Part shown: piece by piece, positions 12,101 to 22,440 of the stretch
Position numbering within the stretch: position 1 is the stretch's first letter
Layout of the letters: every line of letters starts with the position of its first letter
NCBI GenBank assembly: GCA_015183035.1
Contig: JACZZP010000009.1
Location: 868,001-932,000, forward strand
DNA from: Meloidogyne chitwoodi
Lineage: Eukaryota; Nematoda; Chromadorea; Rhabditida; Meloidogynidae
DNA: 64,000 nt
Reading direction: 5' to 3'
The notes under the pieces: generated by a model
What the model saw: the letters and a program-made list of their open reading frames with translations, nothing else
Told to the model about the DNA's origin: nothing
Databases searched by the model: none
Translations under genes and position numbers: made by a program

Positions 12101-13114
12101 GTGGATGCACTCTTTCTTTTACGTGATTATTGCCGTTCGGTGGAAATGAGTTCAGAACTAGCTGCTTCGGTTGCAATGTGTTTTTCACGAATAGTTTGTG
12201 CAGTTTGTAATCTTTTTACAAAGTATGAAGATGTACAAAAGGCCAAAGGAGCAATTTTGCCAGTTTTGCATCTTCTTCTTCAATGTATTGTTTTATCTGG
12301 TTGGTGGAACAAAAAATTGTTATTTACTAAAAAAAATTTTATTTCAAGGTTACAGCAAATCATTTACCTTCAAACGAGAACTTTATACTTGTTGTTTAAG
12401 AGTTTTGGATTTATTTTGTAATTTTAAATTGGAGAAAATTCAAAGACTAAATTTATCAAATGAAACAGAAAATTTGTCCTTAAAAAGTGATGACCTTCTT
12501 AGTATGCTTCTTTTCAATAAACTTGGCCAAGAAGAGAACAAAATAACAGATAATACCAATGATCAAACAATTAGTATGATGCAACACCACCGAATAATTA
12601 GTGATTTATGGATTCAATTGATTGAACCTTTAAAATGTGAAATAATACAAACATTTACTTCAGATATTATTTTTGGTCCACTTTCACTTAAGGTTTTGCT
12701 TTTTTGGGGCTTTCTTATTTTACGGGAGCTTAATCCCTCGTTATCAGCCTTTTTCCTTGTTTATAGGGGAAAAATGGCGTTATGGAAATTCTGGCTGTTG
12801 GAATAGGGTTATAGAGATTTCCACATTCTTAAATTAAATTTAAAATACTCTTAAATTAGATGTTAGCAGCAGCAGCTTTTGTAGATTTATTACGTGAGGA
12901 CAGCAAATTCTGTGGACGTATTATAAAAGAATTTATTTTTGATGGCTCTTTACAATGTGTGAATGATTTAGCTAGACGATATGAAGACAGTCTAAAAAAT
13001 CCTGTTAAAGAACTAGAAAAAAATGAAGAAAGAAGAATACACTCCTTAATTAATGCATTTCACTCCTTAAACGCAATTTCTGAATCTATTCGAAATATAA
13101 ACCAATGTTATTAA
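9183..13114 (+). CDS. NUP205: NUP205/NPP-3-like inner-ring nucleoporin, lacking the N-terminal part and apparently the C-terminal part
   Basis: NUP205 is a large alpha-solenoid scaffold of the inner ring of the nuclear pore. The start SDWDHFFASLRKYLDYF corresponds to SWEHFFHSL, which lies several hundred residues into vertebrate NUP205. Then come GLLASPVPLVFKGCL, a block ending PFINFIVNSILCQF with FSTRSYNNISQMW (vertebrate FRTRAYRRAAEKW type), and LPGQKSTCLHNLLDI. About sixteen exons give roughly 1,000 residues, against about 2,000 in vertebrates. The ATG follows an acceptor (gtaacag) 15 bases upstream, and BUD31 sits directly before it, so no 5' exons can lie nearby on this strand. The last exon (12860-13114) ends ISESIRNINQCY with no match that I recognise to the vertebrate C-terminus. 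It could be a true short form, a split gene, or an assembly fault. Family assignment good; completeness doubtful. Confidence 0.82.
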
Positions 13115-13224
13115 TTTATCTAAAAATGAGATATTTTTTTATTGTTTAAAGTTTTGTTTTTAGTGTAATAATACATTCTATATATATTAAATAAAAATTT
13201 TAAAATATTTTTAAAATTTAAAGA

Positions 13225-15352
13225 ATGGGTGATGGTTATGCTCATATTAAAACTGAGTACATCTTGAACATTGATAAGGAGAATAATGAAGACAATAAAG
13301 GTAGTGAACCATTTAAACACTTGGGTATTACAATAATTCTAATTTTATTTAGAAGAAAGAAGGCGAGGAATGGACCGTCAAAGAAAAAGCAAAATGTCAA
13401 AAGCCAGAATGGAAATGGGAAAAAACTTAATTCGAATATGTCCATCAGTTCTTAACGAAGATAATGTTAAATGCAAATATGGTGATAAATGTATGGCAGA
13501 GCACTCTAAAGAAGAATATTGGTTAAAGAAAGCGCCAGATCTAGGTTTTTTGTTCTTATTTAATTTTTAGTTATCCAGTTTCCCAGGAGTCATTTGTCCA
13601 ATTTTTGAGCAAGAGGGGAAATGCCGTTTTTCATTGGCTTGTTCATTTGCACAGTCACACACTGATCCAAAAAACTTGAGTCAAATTGTGAAAGATCCTA
13701 GTCCCTCATGGAAGCCTACAATTAATTCTCAAACTATGCAATTACAAATTAAATTAAGAAAAAATCTTTACAAGTTTGAAAGGTTTAATAATTATTTTAT
13801 TTTAAAATTCAAATAATTTTTAAGGACAGAAATTGCACTTAAAAAGTCTAACTCCATCGGTTGTATGGAAAGAGAAAAATCCTTAAATTTGAGAACATTT
13901 TATGGTAAGACTTATTTGGCGCCACTTACTACAGTTGGAAATTTGCCCTTTCGGCGTCTCTGTACTGAGCTTGGTGCTGAAATTACGTGCAGTGAAATGG
14001 CTATGGCTACTCATATTTTGAAGGTTTAATACTCTTTTCGGCATATTGTAGTGTTCATTATTTACTAGGATTTTTAAGTAATTTGAGTTGTGTAAACATG
14101 GAACTATAGGAAATAACTCAAAAAGAATAAAGTGTAAAATCGTTTTTCAGGGTCAACCTTCTGAATTATCGCTTTTAAAACGTCATCCAAGTGAAAAAAA
14201 TTTTGGTATTCAACTAGCTGGTGGATATCCAGACTCTCTTGGTAAAGCTGTTGAACTAATAAAAGACAATTTTGAAGTTGACTTTATTGACTTAAATTTG
14301 GTTATTTAAGTATAATAATTTTTTATTTAAAAAATAAAGTTTAGGGATGTCCTTTGGATTGCGTAAATGGTAAAGGAGGAGGTTGTTCTTTAGCTGCTAA
14401 ACCAAATAAACTTGTAAATGTTCTCAATTGTATGCAACAAGTAGCTGATAATTTGCCAATTTCAATAAAAATGCGTTATGGAATGAAAGAAGGACATAAA
14501 ACAGCACACACAATAATTAAACAAATTGTTGAGCAAAGTCCTCCACAATTATTAACTCTTCATCCAAGATCAAAGTATATTTTTTGTTTATTATAACTTT
14601 GAAAATACAAAATAAAAATATATTAATTTGATTTTATTATTTTAATTTTTAGAGATCAACGGTATACAAAATCAGCAGAATGGGAATATGTAAATGAATG
14701 TGCACAAGCAATTGATAGTAAATTTCCATTTTTTGTTTGTGGCGATGTTTTGAGTATGGAGGATTATTATCAGGTTTATTTAAAGAAAAAGTTTTTATAA
14801 TAATGAATATTTTTAAGAATATTTCTCTTTGGCCAATTGATGGAATTATGATTGGTAGAGGAGCACTAATAAAGCCATGGATATTTACTGAAATTTCTGA
14901 AAGAAGAAATTGGGATATTTCATCAAGAGAAAGATTTGATTTCATAAAAAAGTGAGGATTTCAATTTTCTTAGGATTAGGAATGTTAGATAAAAGTAATG
15001 CACTAGAAAGATAAAGGACAATAACGTTAATAATTTTAAAAACATTCCATTTTCAAGGTTTGTCAACTATGCTTTGGAGCATTGGGGTAGTGACAGCATT
15101 GGAGTTGAAAATTCACGAAGATTTTTGTTAGAATGGCTTAGTTTCCAACATCGTTACATTCCTGTTGGAATTTTGCAAGAACCACCTCAAAAGATCAATC
15201 AACGCCCTCCCCGTTTTAGAGGAAGAGATGATTTGGAGACACTTTTAGGAAGTCCAGCTTGTTCTGATTGGATTAAAATTAGTGAAATGTTGTTAGGAAA
15301 AACACCTGAAGGTTTTGTATTTGTTCCTAAGCATTACGCTAGTGCATATTAA
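13225..15352 (+). CDS. DUS3L: tRNA-dihydrouridine(47) synthase, DUS3L type
   Basis: DUS3L is a flavoenzyme that reduces U47 in the variable loop of cytosolic tRNAs with NAD(P)H. The N-terminus carries two CCCH zinc fingers, one ending [10 protein letters not shown] (about 13478-13503), the next [12 protein letters not shown] ... CSFAQSH, as in eukaryotic Dus3. The TIM barrel follows: [28 protein letters not shown], the active-site block DLNLGCPLD with the catalytic Cys (split by an intron near 14306-14344), [66 protein letters not shown] for the FMN phosphate. The helical C-terminus ends [12 protein letters not shown]. About nine exons. The ATG lies one base after an AG, 110 bases past the NUP205-like stop: last gene of the putative operon. 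Confidence 0.93.
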
Positions 15353-15637
15353 TATATGCTTTATTTGTTATAAATATGATTAGAGATCGGAATGGTACGA
15401 AATATTGAATATCATTAAAGTTTAAGTCCAATCTCTAATCCAGACTTGAGCCAGAATATTTTTTAAATAATTTGTTTATTTAAAAGGTATTTTTCAAAAT
15501 TTTATCTCGAGGTTTTAGACAAAATTAGATTTCTTAATAGAATGTATTCCTGCTGAAGTCATTTTTTATTTTTGTTTGTTAAAAATATATGTATCATAAA
15601 CAACTTTTATTATATTTTTTAAACAAATCCAAAAAAA

Positions 15638-17257
15638 TTAACAAGGATCATCATTTCTTCTTTTTCTCGAAGGAGATTGTTGAGAAGATCGAATAATTAA
15701 ATTATCTTCTCTCAATAGGCAACAATTTAATTGTACTTTTGCATATATTTTTTTTAAAACTTGTTTTGTATCCAAATTATGTAAAATTGCAAATCTATCA
15801 ACTCCACAAGAAAGAAAATTTGGTTGAGAATCACTAGCATCAATAGATTTAATAGCACCAGAAAATCCTTTGTATTTTGCAATTAATCGATCTTTTTTAG
15901 AAAAAGATATTTTATAATTTTATTTTTAATTTACTTGTTGAAGAAGATCGTAAATCAAAAAGCCCCAATTCTCCACGGCTGTTTCCAGCTAAAAGATGTC
16001 TTTCTCGACAACATGTGGATAAAGCATTTATTGGCTCTTCTAGCCAAGTTTCTTGAAATACTGGCCGTCGTTGAGCACGTATATCATAAAAGCGTATCTA
16101 AAATAAAAATATTATTAAAAATAAAAATGTTAATTACCTGAGCATTACCTGTGCTCGTTGCCACACAGTTTTCGCTTTTATCCAAAAATCTACAATTTGT
16201 AACCCAAACAGGAACTCTCAATTCTAAACTGTCTGGTCTTACCTTAAACAAAAATATTTTAAAATATCAAATAAAACTTTTCAAACATTTTTTGCAATAA
16301 AAACACATTTTTGTTCCTCTAAATTCCAAATTTTTAAAGGATTTTCTTTTCCTCCTGTAGCAAAAACTGTAGGTGATTCACTACGTGCCAAACGCATAAT
16401 AATAAGGTTATTACCAGAATTCCATTCTTTATTACTTAAACAATTCCCAGAACTATCAGAAATTGAAAGATTACCACAAGTTGTAGCTGTCAGAATTTTG
16501 TTACTAAAAATTAAACAAATTTTTTGGAAAAGGTAAAATCAATTTAAATAAAAAAAACCTTTTAATTAAACATTCAACTCCACAAATTGAATTAGAAGTA
16601 CTTTCACCTCCCTCATCCTCTTTTACATTAAATAATGGATTTATTGAATCATTTAAAGTATTAAATAAATCAATTCGGCCATTTCTTCTTCCAATTAATA
16701 CTTCACTCTTAAAACAAAAAATAATTTTAAAATTATTACAAATGTTCAAGTGAATATTTCAATTAACATATCTTTAAACAAATAATTTTTATTAAAGTAA
16801 ACTTAAATATACATATTTTTACCTTTTCTTTGTCAGCAAAACTCATTGCAGTAATAGCCTCTCCATTCACAGAATCATCAGATTTTCTGTCATTTACTGG
16901 AGCTCGAAAATTAACAAAAGTTAAATTGGCAAATCGAAGGCCTATATATTTAACAAAAATAAAACAAAATTCTTTAAAAAATTTAACCTTTAAGAACGCC
17001 TGAGTTTGCCCCAGCCAATGCATCAATTCCTGCCAACATTTTTACTCTAATTTTTTGAAATTACTTTAAAAATCTAAAAAAAACCTTTCAAAATCAATTA
17101 ATCCTGTTGCACTTAAATTCCCAGTAAATTCAAATTCAATAGCTTTTGTTTGCTTAGATTCTTCTCTTCTCAAAAATTTTGCTTCTTTATTAAAATTTGA
17201 AAAAGATGCTGAAAGTTCGTTTTTTAAAAGTTGATCAATATTTGGTCTTTTTCTCAT
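15638..17257 (-). CDS. WDR74: WDR74/Nsa1-like WD40 protein of 60S ribosome assembly
   Basis: WDR74 (yeast Nsa1) is a nucleolar WD40 propeller bound to pre-60S particles. Starting at 17257 (MRKRPNIDQLL), the first blade reads LAGIDALAGANSGVLKGL, like the characteristic GAETGILKGV motif of the family. Later blades show ITAMSFADKE, EVLIGRRNGRIDLFNT, VFATGGKENPLKIWNLE, NAQIRFYDIRAQRRPV, LLAGNSRGELGLFDLR and PNFLSCGVDRFAILHNL. The C-terminus is basic (SRKRRNDDPC). About eight short exons; no transmembrane segment. An upstream in-frame TTG at 17260 is not needed. The gene lies 110 bases downstream of the NEPRO-like gene on the same strand. Other WD40 proteins are possible, but the first-blade motif and the basic tail favour WDR74. 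Confidence 0.8.
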
Positions 17258-17366
17258 CAAAATAAAAATTAATTAAAAAAAATATTTCATTAAATAATTA
17301 AAATAAATAAAAAAGAATAAAAACTTTAATCTGAAAAAACTGTAAAAAAAATACATTTATTTTAAA

Positions 17367-18524
17367 CTAATTAAATTTAAACATATTTTTCTTTTTTTCA
17401 ATTTCTCTTCTATTCAATTCTCCCTCAATCTCTTTAATTATTAAATTTAAATCTCTGTTGGTCTTTTTCTTCTTAAAATTCTTTTCATTAGTTTTTATTG
17501 AAGCAAATAAATTAAAATTAATAATTGGTGGTAAACTAAAAATAATTTTAAAAATATTTATTTTAATAAATTTTTAAAAGAATTTTTTATATTTCTAAAT
17601 ATGTGTTTGTCAAATAGTTTATTAATAAAATTATTTATAAATAATGTTAGAATTTAGAAAAAATAATATACCAATGTTGAGAATATTTATAAAAATAAGA
17701 TCCCAATTTTTGATAAATATTAGCCAAATAGAATATTTGTTTATTTGCCTCATTAGCAACATCAGAAGCTATTGAAATAGACATTAAATTAAAAGTTACC
17801 TAAAAATATTAAATTAAAAATTGATAAAATCAAAATAAATTAATTTCTTACAAAATGTCCCAATTCAATATATCCAACAGAGGAATCAACACAAGAAGCA
17901 CAAATTATACGTAAACGATCTAATATTAGCATTCTTCTCAATAAAATTGATCCAATAAAGCAAAAAGATTTTCGCAGTGGAGAATAAACGAATCCACCAT
18001 TTTTTAATCCCCAAAAAGAAAAAATTAAAAAATGAAGCAAAAAAGCATAGTAATTTTAAAACAAACAACCGTTCGATTATGATCCTAGTATATTTTTAAA
18101 AACCTTTTAATATAAATCTAACCTGACTAAATTTGATAAAATGCCCCAAAACATCGTCTTGATAATTAAATCGTTTCAATTCTCGATATATTCGCAAAGA
18201 TATTTTCCAAAATATTTGGTGTTTATTTGAATTACCAAATTTATAAATTAAAGCCTCGTAGAGAGCACAAATAGAAAGAAAACTATTTTTACTTCCCTGT
18301 TGTTTCATTTCTTCGATTGCTGAATCAAAAATAATAGAAAATTTTTTATTTTGATTTATTGAAGATACTCTGTTATTTATTTTTGAAGTAAACATCTTCC
18401 CAGGGCCAGAAGATGCCCATTGATCAATTAGTTCTAAAATAATAATAAAAGAATGAATATTTAAAATATTAAAAAAACCTGCGAATTTTTGCCTTTTCTC
18501 TATTTTGGTTAAAGACTTTCTCAT
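17367..18524 (-). CDS. NEPRO: NEPRO-like (nucleolus and neural progenitor protein family) candidate
   Basis: The product is not certain. Reading from MRKSLTKIEKRQKFAG (18524), exons encode a small helical protein with NKHQIFWKISLRIYRELKR, which resembles the NEPRO block RHKPHLALKQVEQCLKRL, and then SILLRRMLILDRLRIICAS and YIELGHFVTFNLMSISIAS, which resemble the second helical block of that family. The tail is basic (NFKKKKTNRD, LNRREIEKKKNMFKFN), ending at 17367. NEPRO is linked to nucleolar RNase MRP and rRNA maturation. The downstream neighbour, 110 bases away, is WDR74, another ribosome-assembly factor, which fits. The family match is by eye only and weak at single residues. The long upstream open frame beyond 18524 is AT-rich and unlikely to be coding. 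Confidence 0.45.
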
Positions 18525-20396
18525 TACAATAATTTCTTTATTTCTAAAAAAAATTTTTTTTAATCTTTCATATAAAAAATAATATAAAAATAAGGTAATT
18601 TTAATCAACCATTAAATTAAAAAAACAAATAAATCCGTTTTGTCTCTTTTATTGTCATTCTCGTAAAAAAATTTCATCAAAAAAGCGAGGATGTCTAATT
18701 CAATTTTAAAATAGTGCACATTAAAAGAACATAAAAAATTTTTTACAAATTAAAAAAAAACTAGTAATTTTAATATTTTCACAGAAATTTTAAATATTTT
18801 TTATGTTCTAATATTGAAAAAACAAAAAGATAAGCACTAAATTGATGAATTAACGTGAATAAACAAATAAATATTATTCTTTCTAGTTGAAGAACTTAAT
18901 AGCACTTTTAGGAGAAACGAATATCCTAATAGAGAGAATATTATAAAGTGGAAAAAATATTTATTTTACGTAAAAAATACGAAAAATATAAATTTTTAAA
19001 CGATTCTAATTAGAAAATTATATTTTAAATTTATTTTTTCCACTAAAGCATTGAGACAAAACGGAATTTTTGTTATTCATAATTTTCATTTTTTTAAAGA
19101 TATCAAAATTGACGAAAAAAAAATCAAAAAAGTTCCGTTTTTTTTCAAATCCTTTAAAAAGGAAATGAAGAAATTAAATAAGAAATAAAAAATGACGGGT
19201 AAGGAATGAAAAATCGTGATTGAATAATAAATTGAAAAGAAGATATTGTTATAATTATGTACACAAAATGAGCAATAAATTGATAACAATTTTTAATTTT
19301 TGATTGAAGTTTTCAATTTTACATAAACTTTACTATTAAATATCAACTAAAATAAAATCAGAACAATTGTATTTCAATAAAACATTAACATTTTTTAAAT
19401 AAAAATAAGTTTTTGTTCCGATTTTTTTAAAAATTTCAGAGCCAAATTTAAATAAAATAATAATTCATAATTTCAACGAAAAATGTCTAAGGCTAGTTCT
19501 AATAAAAAATATTATTGGGTCAATTCATTTAAAAATATATTAGCAAGTATATACTACTTAATTTAATATTAAAATAAACCCAATAATATTTTAATATAAA
19601 ACGAATGTTTAAATTTGCGAATGCAATTTAATAGGGGTATATTATAATAGGAAAATATGATAAAAGTTGGATGAATACTTTGTAGAAGAGTAATATCGCA
19701 CTCTTGATAATCTAAACAACTCCACAAGTATTTCACTATATCATCCATTTTTACTATTTTGAAATGATGGCAAATACCCGCATAAATGGAAAGAATGCAT
19801 TGTTATATTCGTTTCTCGTTGTTTTTTTATTGGTTGTCTAAAAGACATAATTAATTGAATTTTTGTATAAAATTTATTTAATTTATTAGAAATTCCCAAT
19901 TTAAAACAATTTTTCCCCCAAAAAAATTAGATAAAAATATTTTGGAAATTCTATACAAAAATATTCAAATAATTATGCAACTTTTTCAACGAGAGGAAAA
20001 TAAACTATTTTCTCATATAGTGAGAGACATTTCTTTTGCGCTCATATAATTTACTCACATAAACAATGAAAAATCTTATAATAGTGGCTTTAATGAAATG
20101 AGGAACAATACTTTCTTTTTTAAATAAAATTATATTTAACAATAAAACAACCAAATTTGTCGTAGAAAAATGTTTGTATAAAGTGACTTAAAATAATTTC
20201 AAAAAATAATTCTGTTCACCAAAAAATTTGTTAATAAAACCACGACAAATATGTATTGTTCAACACAGTTACTGAAAAGACATCATCAAAAAAAAAGATA
20301 TAAAAAAAATTTACAAAAAAAAACAAAATTATTTAAATGGACATAATTTTTAAGTCTTTTGAGTAAACTGTGTCAAAATGTCTTAATATAAAAAAC
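18525..20396. other. Long AT-rich intergenic region, CGH-1 3' side to NEPRO-like promoter
   Basis: No credible gene is present; the 67-codon frame near 19086-19289 is low-complexity Phe/Ile/Ser. Structure is visible at three places. AGAACATAAAAAAT (18726-18739) and its exact reverse complement (18796-18809) form a 14-base inverted repeat. AAACGGAA (near 19058) faces TTCCGTTT (near 19133). A more complex, less AT-rich block at 19669-19746 can fold through three nested stems: GGATGA/TCATCC, ATACTT/AAGTAT and AAGAGT/ACTCTT. The part near 20396 should hold the CGH-1 3' UTR. Confidence 0.6.
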
Positions 20397-22071
20397 TTAT
20401 TCCATTTGATGCTCCGCCACATAAAGTTTTGGGTCAACTTCTTTAGGAATTGGTTCAATATGTGTCCTCAATTCCTTTTCAATGCGCTTGAGATTGTAAC
20501 GATCCTCATAAGTGATAAGGTTAATAGCAATTCCAAGATGTCCAAAACGTCCAGAACTAAAATATTTTAAAATATGTAACATTAGAGCAATTGAATTTTT
20601 AAAAACAAGAGTGAAGGAAAAATCATAAAATTCATTTTAACATTACTACTCTCCTGTTAAAAGTTAAAAATATACCGTCCAATTCTGTGGAGATAAGTCT
20701 CGGAGTTGCGCGGAAAATCAAAATTAATCACAACATTCACTGCTTGAATGTCAATTCCACGCGTTAACAAATCCGAACAGACCAAATTTCTGCAATGTCC
20801 CTGACGAAATTCGTGAAAAACTCTGTTCCGATGCTGTTGTGCCATTTTTGAATGAATATAGTAGCAAGAATAACCTAATTCAGTTATCTTCTTTGCAAGC
20901 AACTCCACACGTTGAGTTGAATTGCAGAAAATAATTGATTGATTAATTTGAAGCTAAAAATTAAATTAAGTATTTACTACATATATAGCATTATAAAATA
21001 AACCTTTCGAAAAAGAGTATTCAAACAATGAACTTTTTGTTTTTCTTGAACATAAGCATAAAATTGAGTAATTCCAAGCAAAGTCAATTCCTCCATCAAA
21101 TTAATTTCATAAGGCCTTTGCATATGTTTCTCCATAAAAGTTTCAACGGTTCGAGGAAAAGTCGCAGAATAAAGCATAATTTGGCGGTCATTTGGCATAA
21201 AATGCACAAGGCGATCGAGAACACCTTGGAAATCCTGCGATAGTAGCTTGTCTGCCTAAATTTTAAAATTAACGATTTTATATTAAAACAAAACAAACTT
21301 CATCAAGAACAAGAGTTTTGCAACGAGAAACATTTGCAACTCCCTTCTCCATCAAATCAAGAATCCTTCCAGGTGTAGCCACAACGAGATGAACAACACC
21401 ATTTAGACGCAAAATATCATCACGAAGATCCGTACCTCCAGTTGTGACCATTACCTGCAAATAAAGATTTAAATAGGAATAAACGGCAACAATAATTATG
21501 GGCAAATGCCAAAAATGTGCATATACATAAATATACAAATTATCTAAATAACCTTAATTTTAAGATGTTTGCTCAACTCAACGCAAATTTGTGAAGTTTG
21601 CAAGGCCAATTCACGAGTTGGAACAACAATCATTGCTTGTATATATTCTCTCGATGGATCAATTTTCTCAATACAAGGGATGCAATATGCCCCTGTTTTA
21701 CCAGTTCCGTTCTTAGCTCGCGCTAGAATGTCTTGCCCTATAAACATTATAAAAATAAATTTATTAAATAAGTGAAACCTGAGAGAGCTATTGCAATCGA
21801 AGCCTCTTGAATGGGACTAGGTTTTTCCCATCCTTTCTCAAAAATTCCTTTTAGAAGATCGCGTGACAAACCAAACTCTTCAAATTCGATACCTTTAGTC
21901 GCTGTTACATCCTTAAATTTGATTTAATTATTACATTTAGTTTATTAAAAATATATCAATTCTAAACAAAAATAATCATACAGCAGTCTTAAATCGAAGG
22001 TCTTTTGTAGGTAAATTAAGTTCTGCTTTCCAGTCTTCCATAGACAATGCTGGGGAAACGGCAGTTGACAT
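20397..22071 (-). CDS. cgh-1: DDX6/Me31B/CGH-1 DEAD-box RNA helicase
   Basis: CGH-1 (DDX6, Dhh1) is the P-body and germ-granule RNA helicase that represses translation and supports decapping. About eight exons give roughly 415 residues, close to the 430 of the C. elegans protein. Motifs in order: Q-motif region [21 protein letters not shown] (in parts), Walker [39 protein letters not shown] with the DEAD box split by an intron, [11 protein letters not shown], the DDX6-type [43 protein letters not shown], and [20 protein letters not shown]. The start [18 protein letters not shown] and the end YVAEHQME lack the long Gln-rich tails of some homologues. The gene lies 369 bases after NUF2 on the same strand. 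Identity is very firm. Confidence 0.97.
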
Positions 22072-22440
22072 TTAATTTTTTAAATATTTTGATCTAAAAT
22101 TCAATATTATCAATTTAGAGCAAAAACAATAATTGCCATAGAATAGTTAAATAATAATAAACGATTCATAAAAATGCAAAAATGTTTTAGTGCGACATTT
22201 GCACATAAGACAATTTAACAGCTGCATTTTTACGGTATACATCAAGAATAAAGACAAAATGTACATAGAAAACATTGACTCAATGTATTAATACAAGAAG
22301 TCAATTTTTACTACAAAATGCATGGATAGATTTAATAAAATATTTTCAAAATGTGAATATAACTCATTAATACTTAAAATTTTTATTTTTGAAAAACCTT
22401 TATCGAAATAAAAAAAAATAAATTAAAAAATAGTTGTATT
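22072..22440. other. Spacer between NUF2 and CGH-1
   Basis: The 369 AT-rich bases lie between the NUF2 stop (22441) and the CGH-1 ATG (22071), both minus. Reading the minus strand, T-rich tracts with AG, such as ttttag close before the ATG, could be the CGH-1 trans-splice acceptor. No open frame or RNA gene is seen. The distance is longer than in the tighter gene runs, so an independent CGH-1 promoter is as likely as an operon. Confidence 0.5.

Noticed and set aside
12691..12859. Long NUP205-like intron as a possible cassette exon
   Set aside because: It is 169 bases and slightly GC-richer, but I could not find a convincing acceptor-donor pair, and the flanking exons join well without it.
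15481..15545. Possible third copy of the dispersed repeat (ggttttagacaaaa)
   Set aside because: Only about 14 bases match the repeat end; the rest of the surrounding sequence does not, so chance is likely.
19086..19289. 67-codon Phe/Ile/Ser-rich frame
   Set aside because: It is what AT-rich random DNA gives; no splice sites or conserved residues support it.
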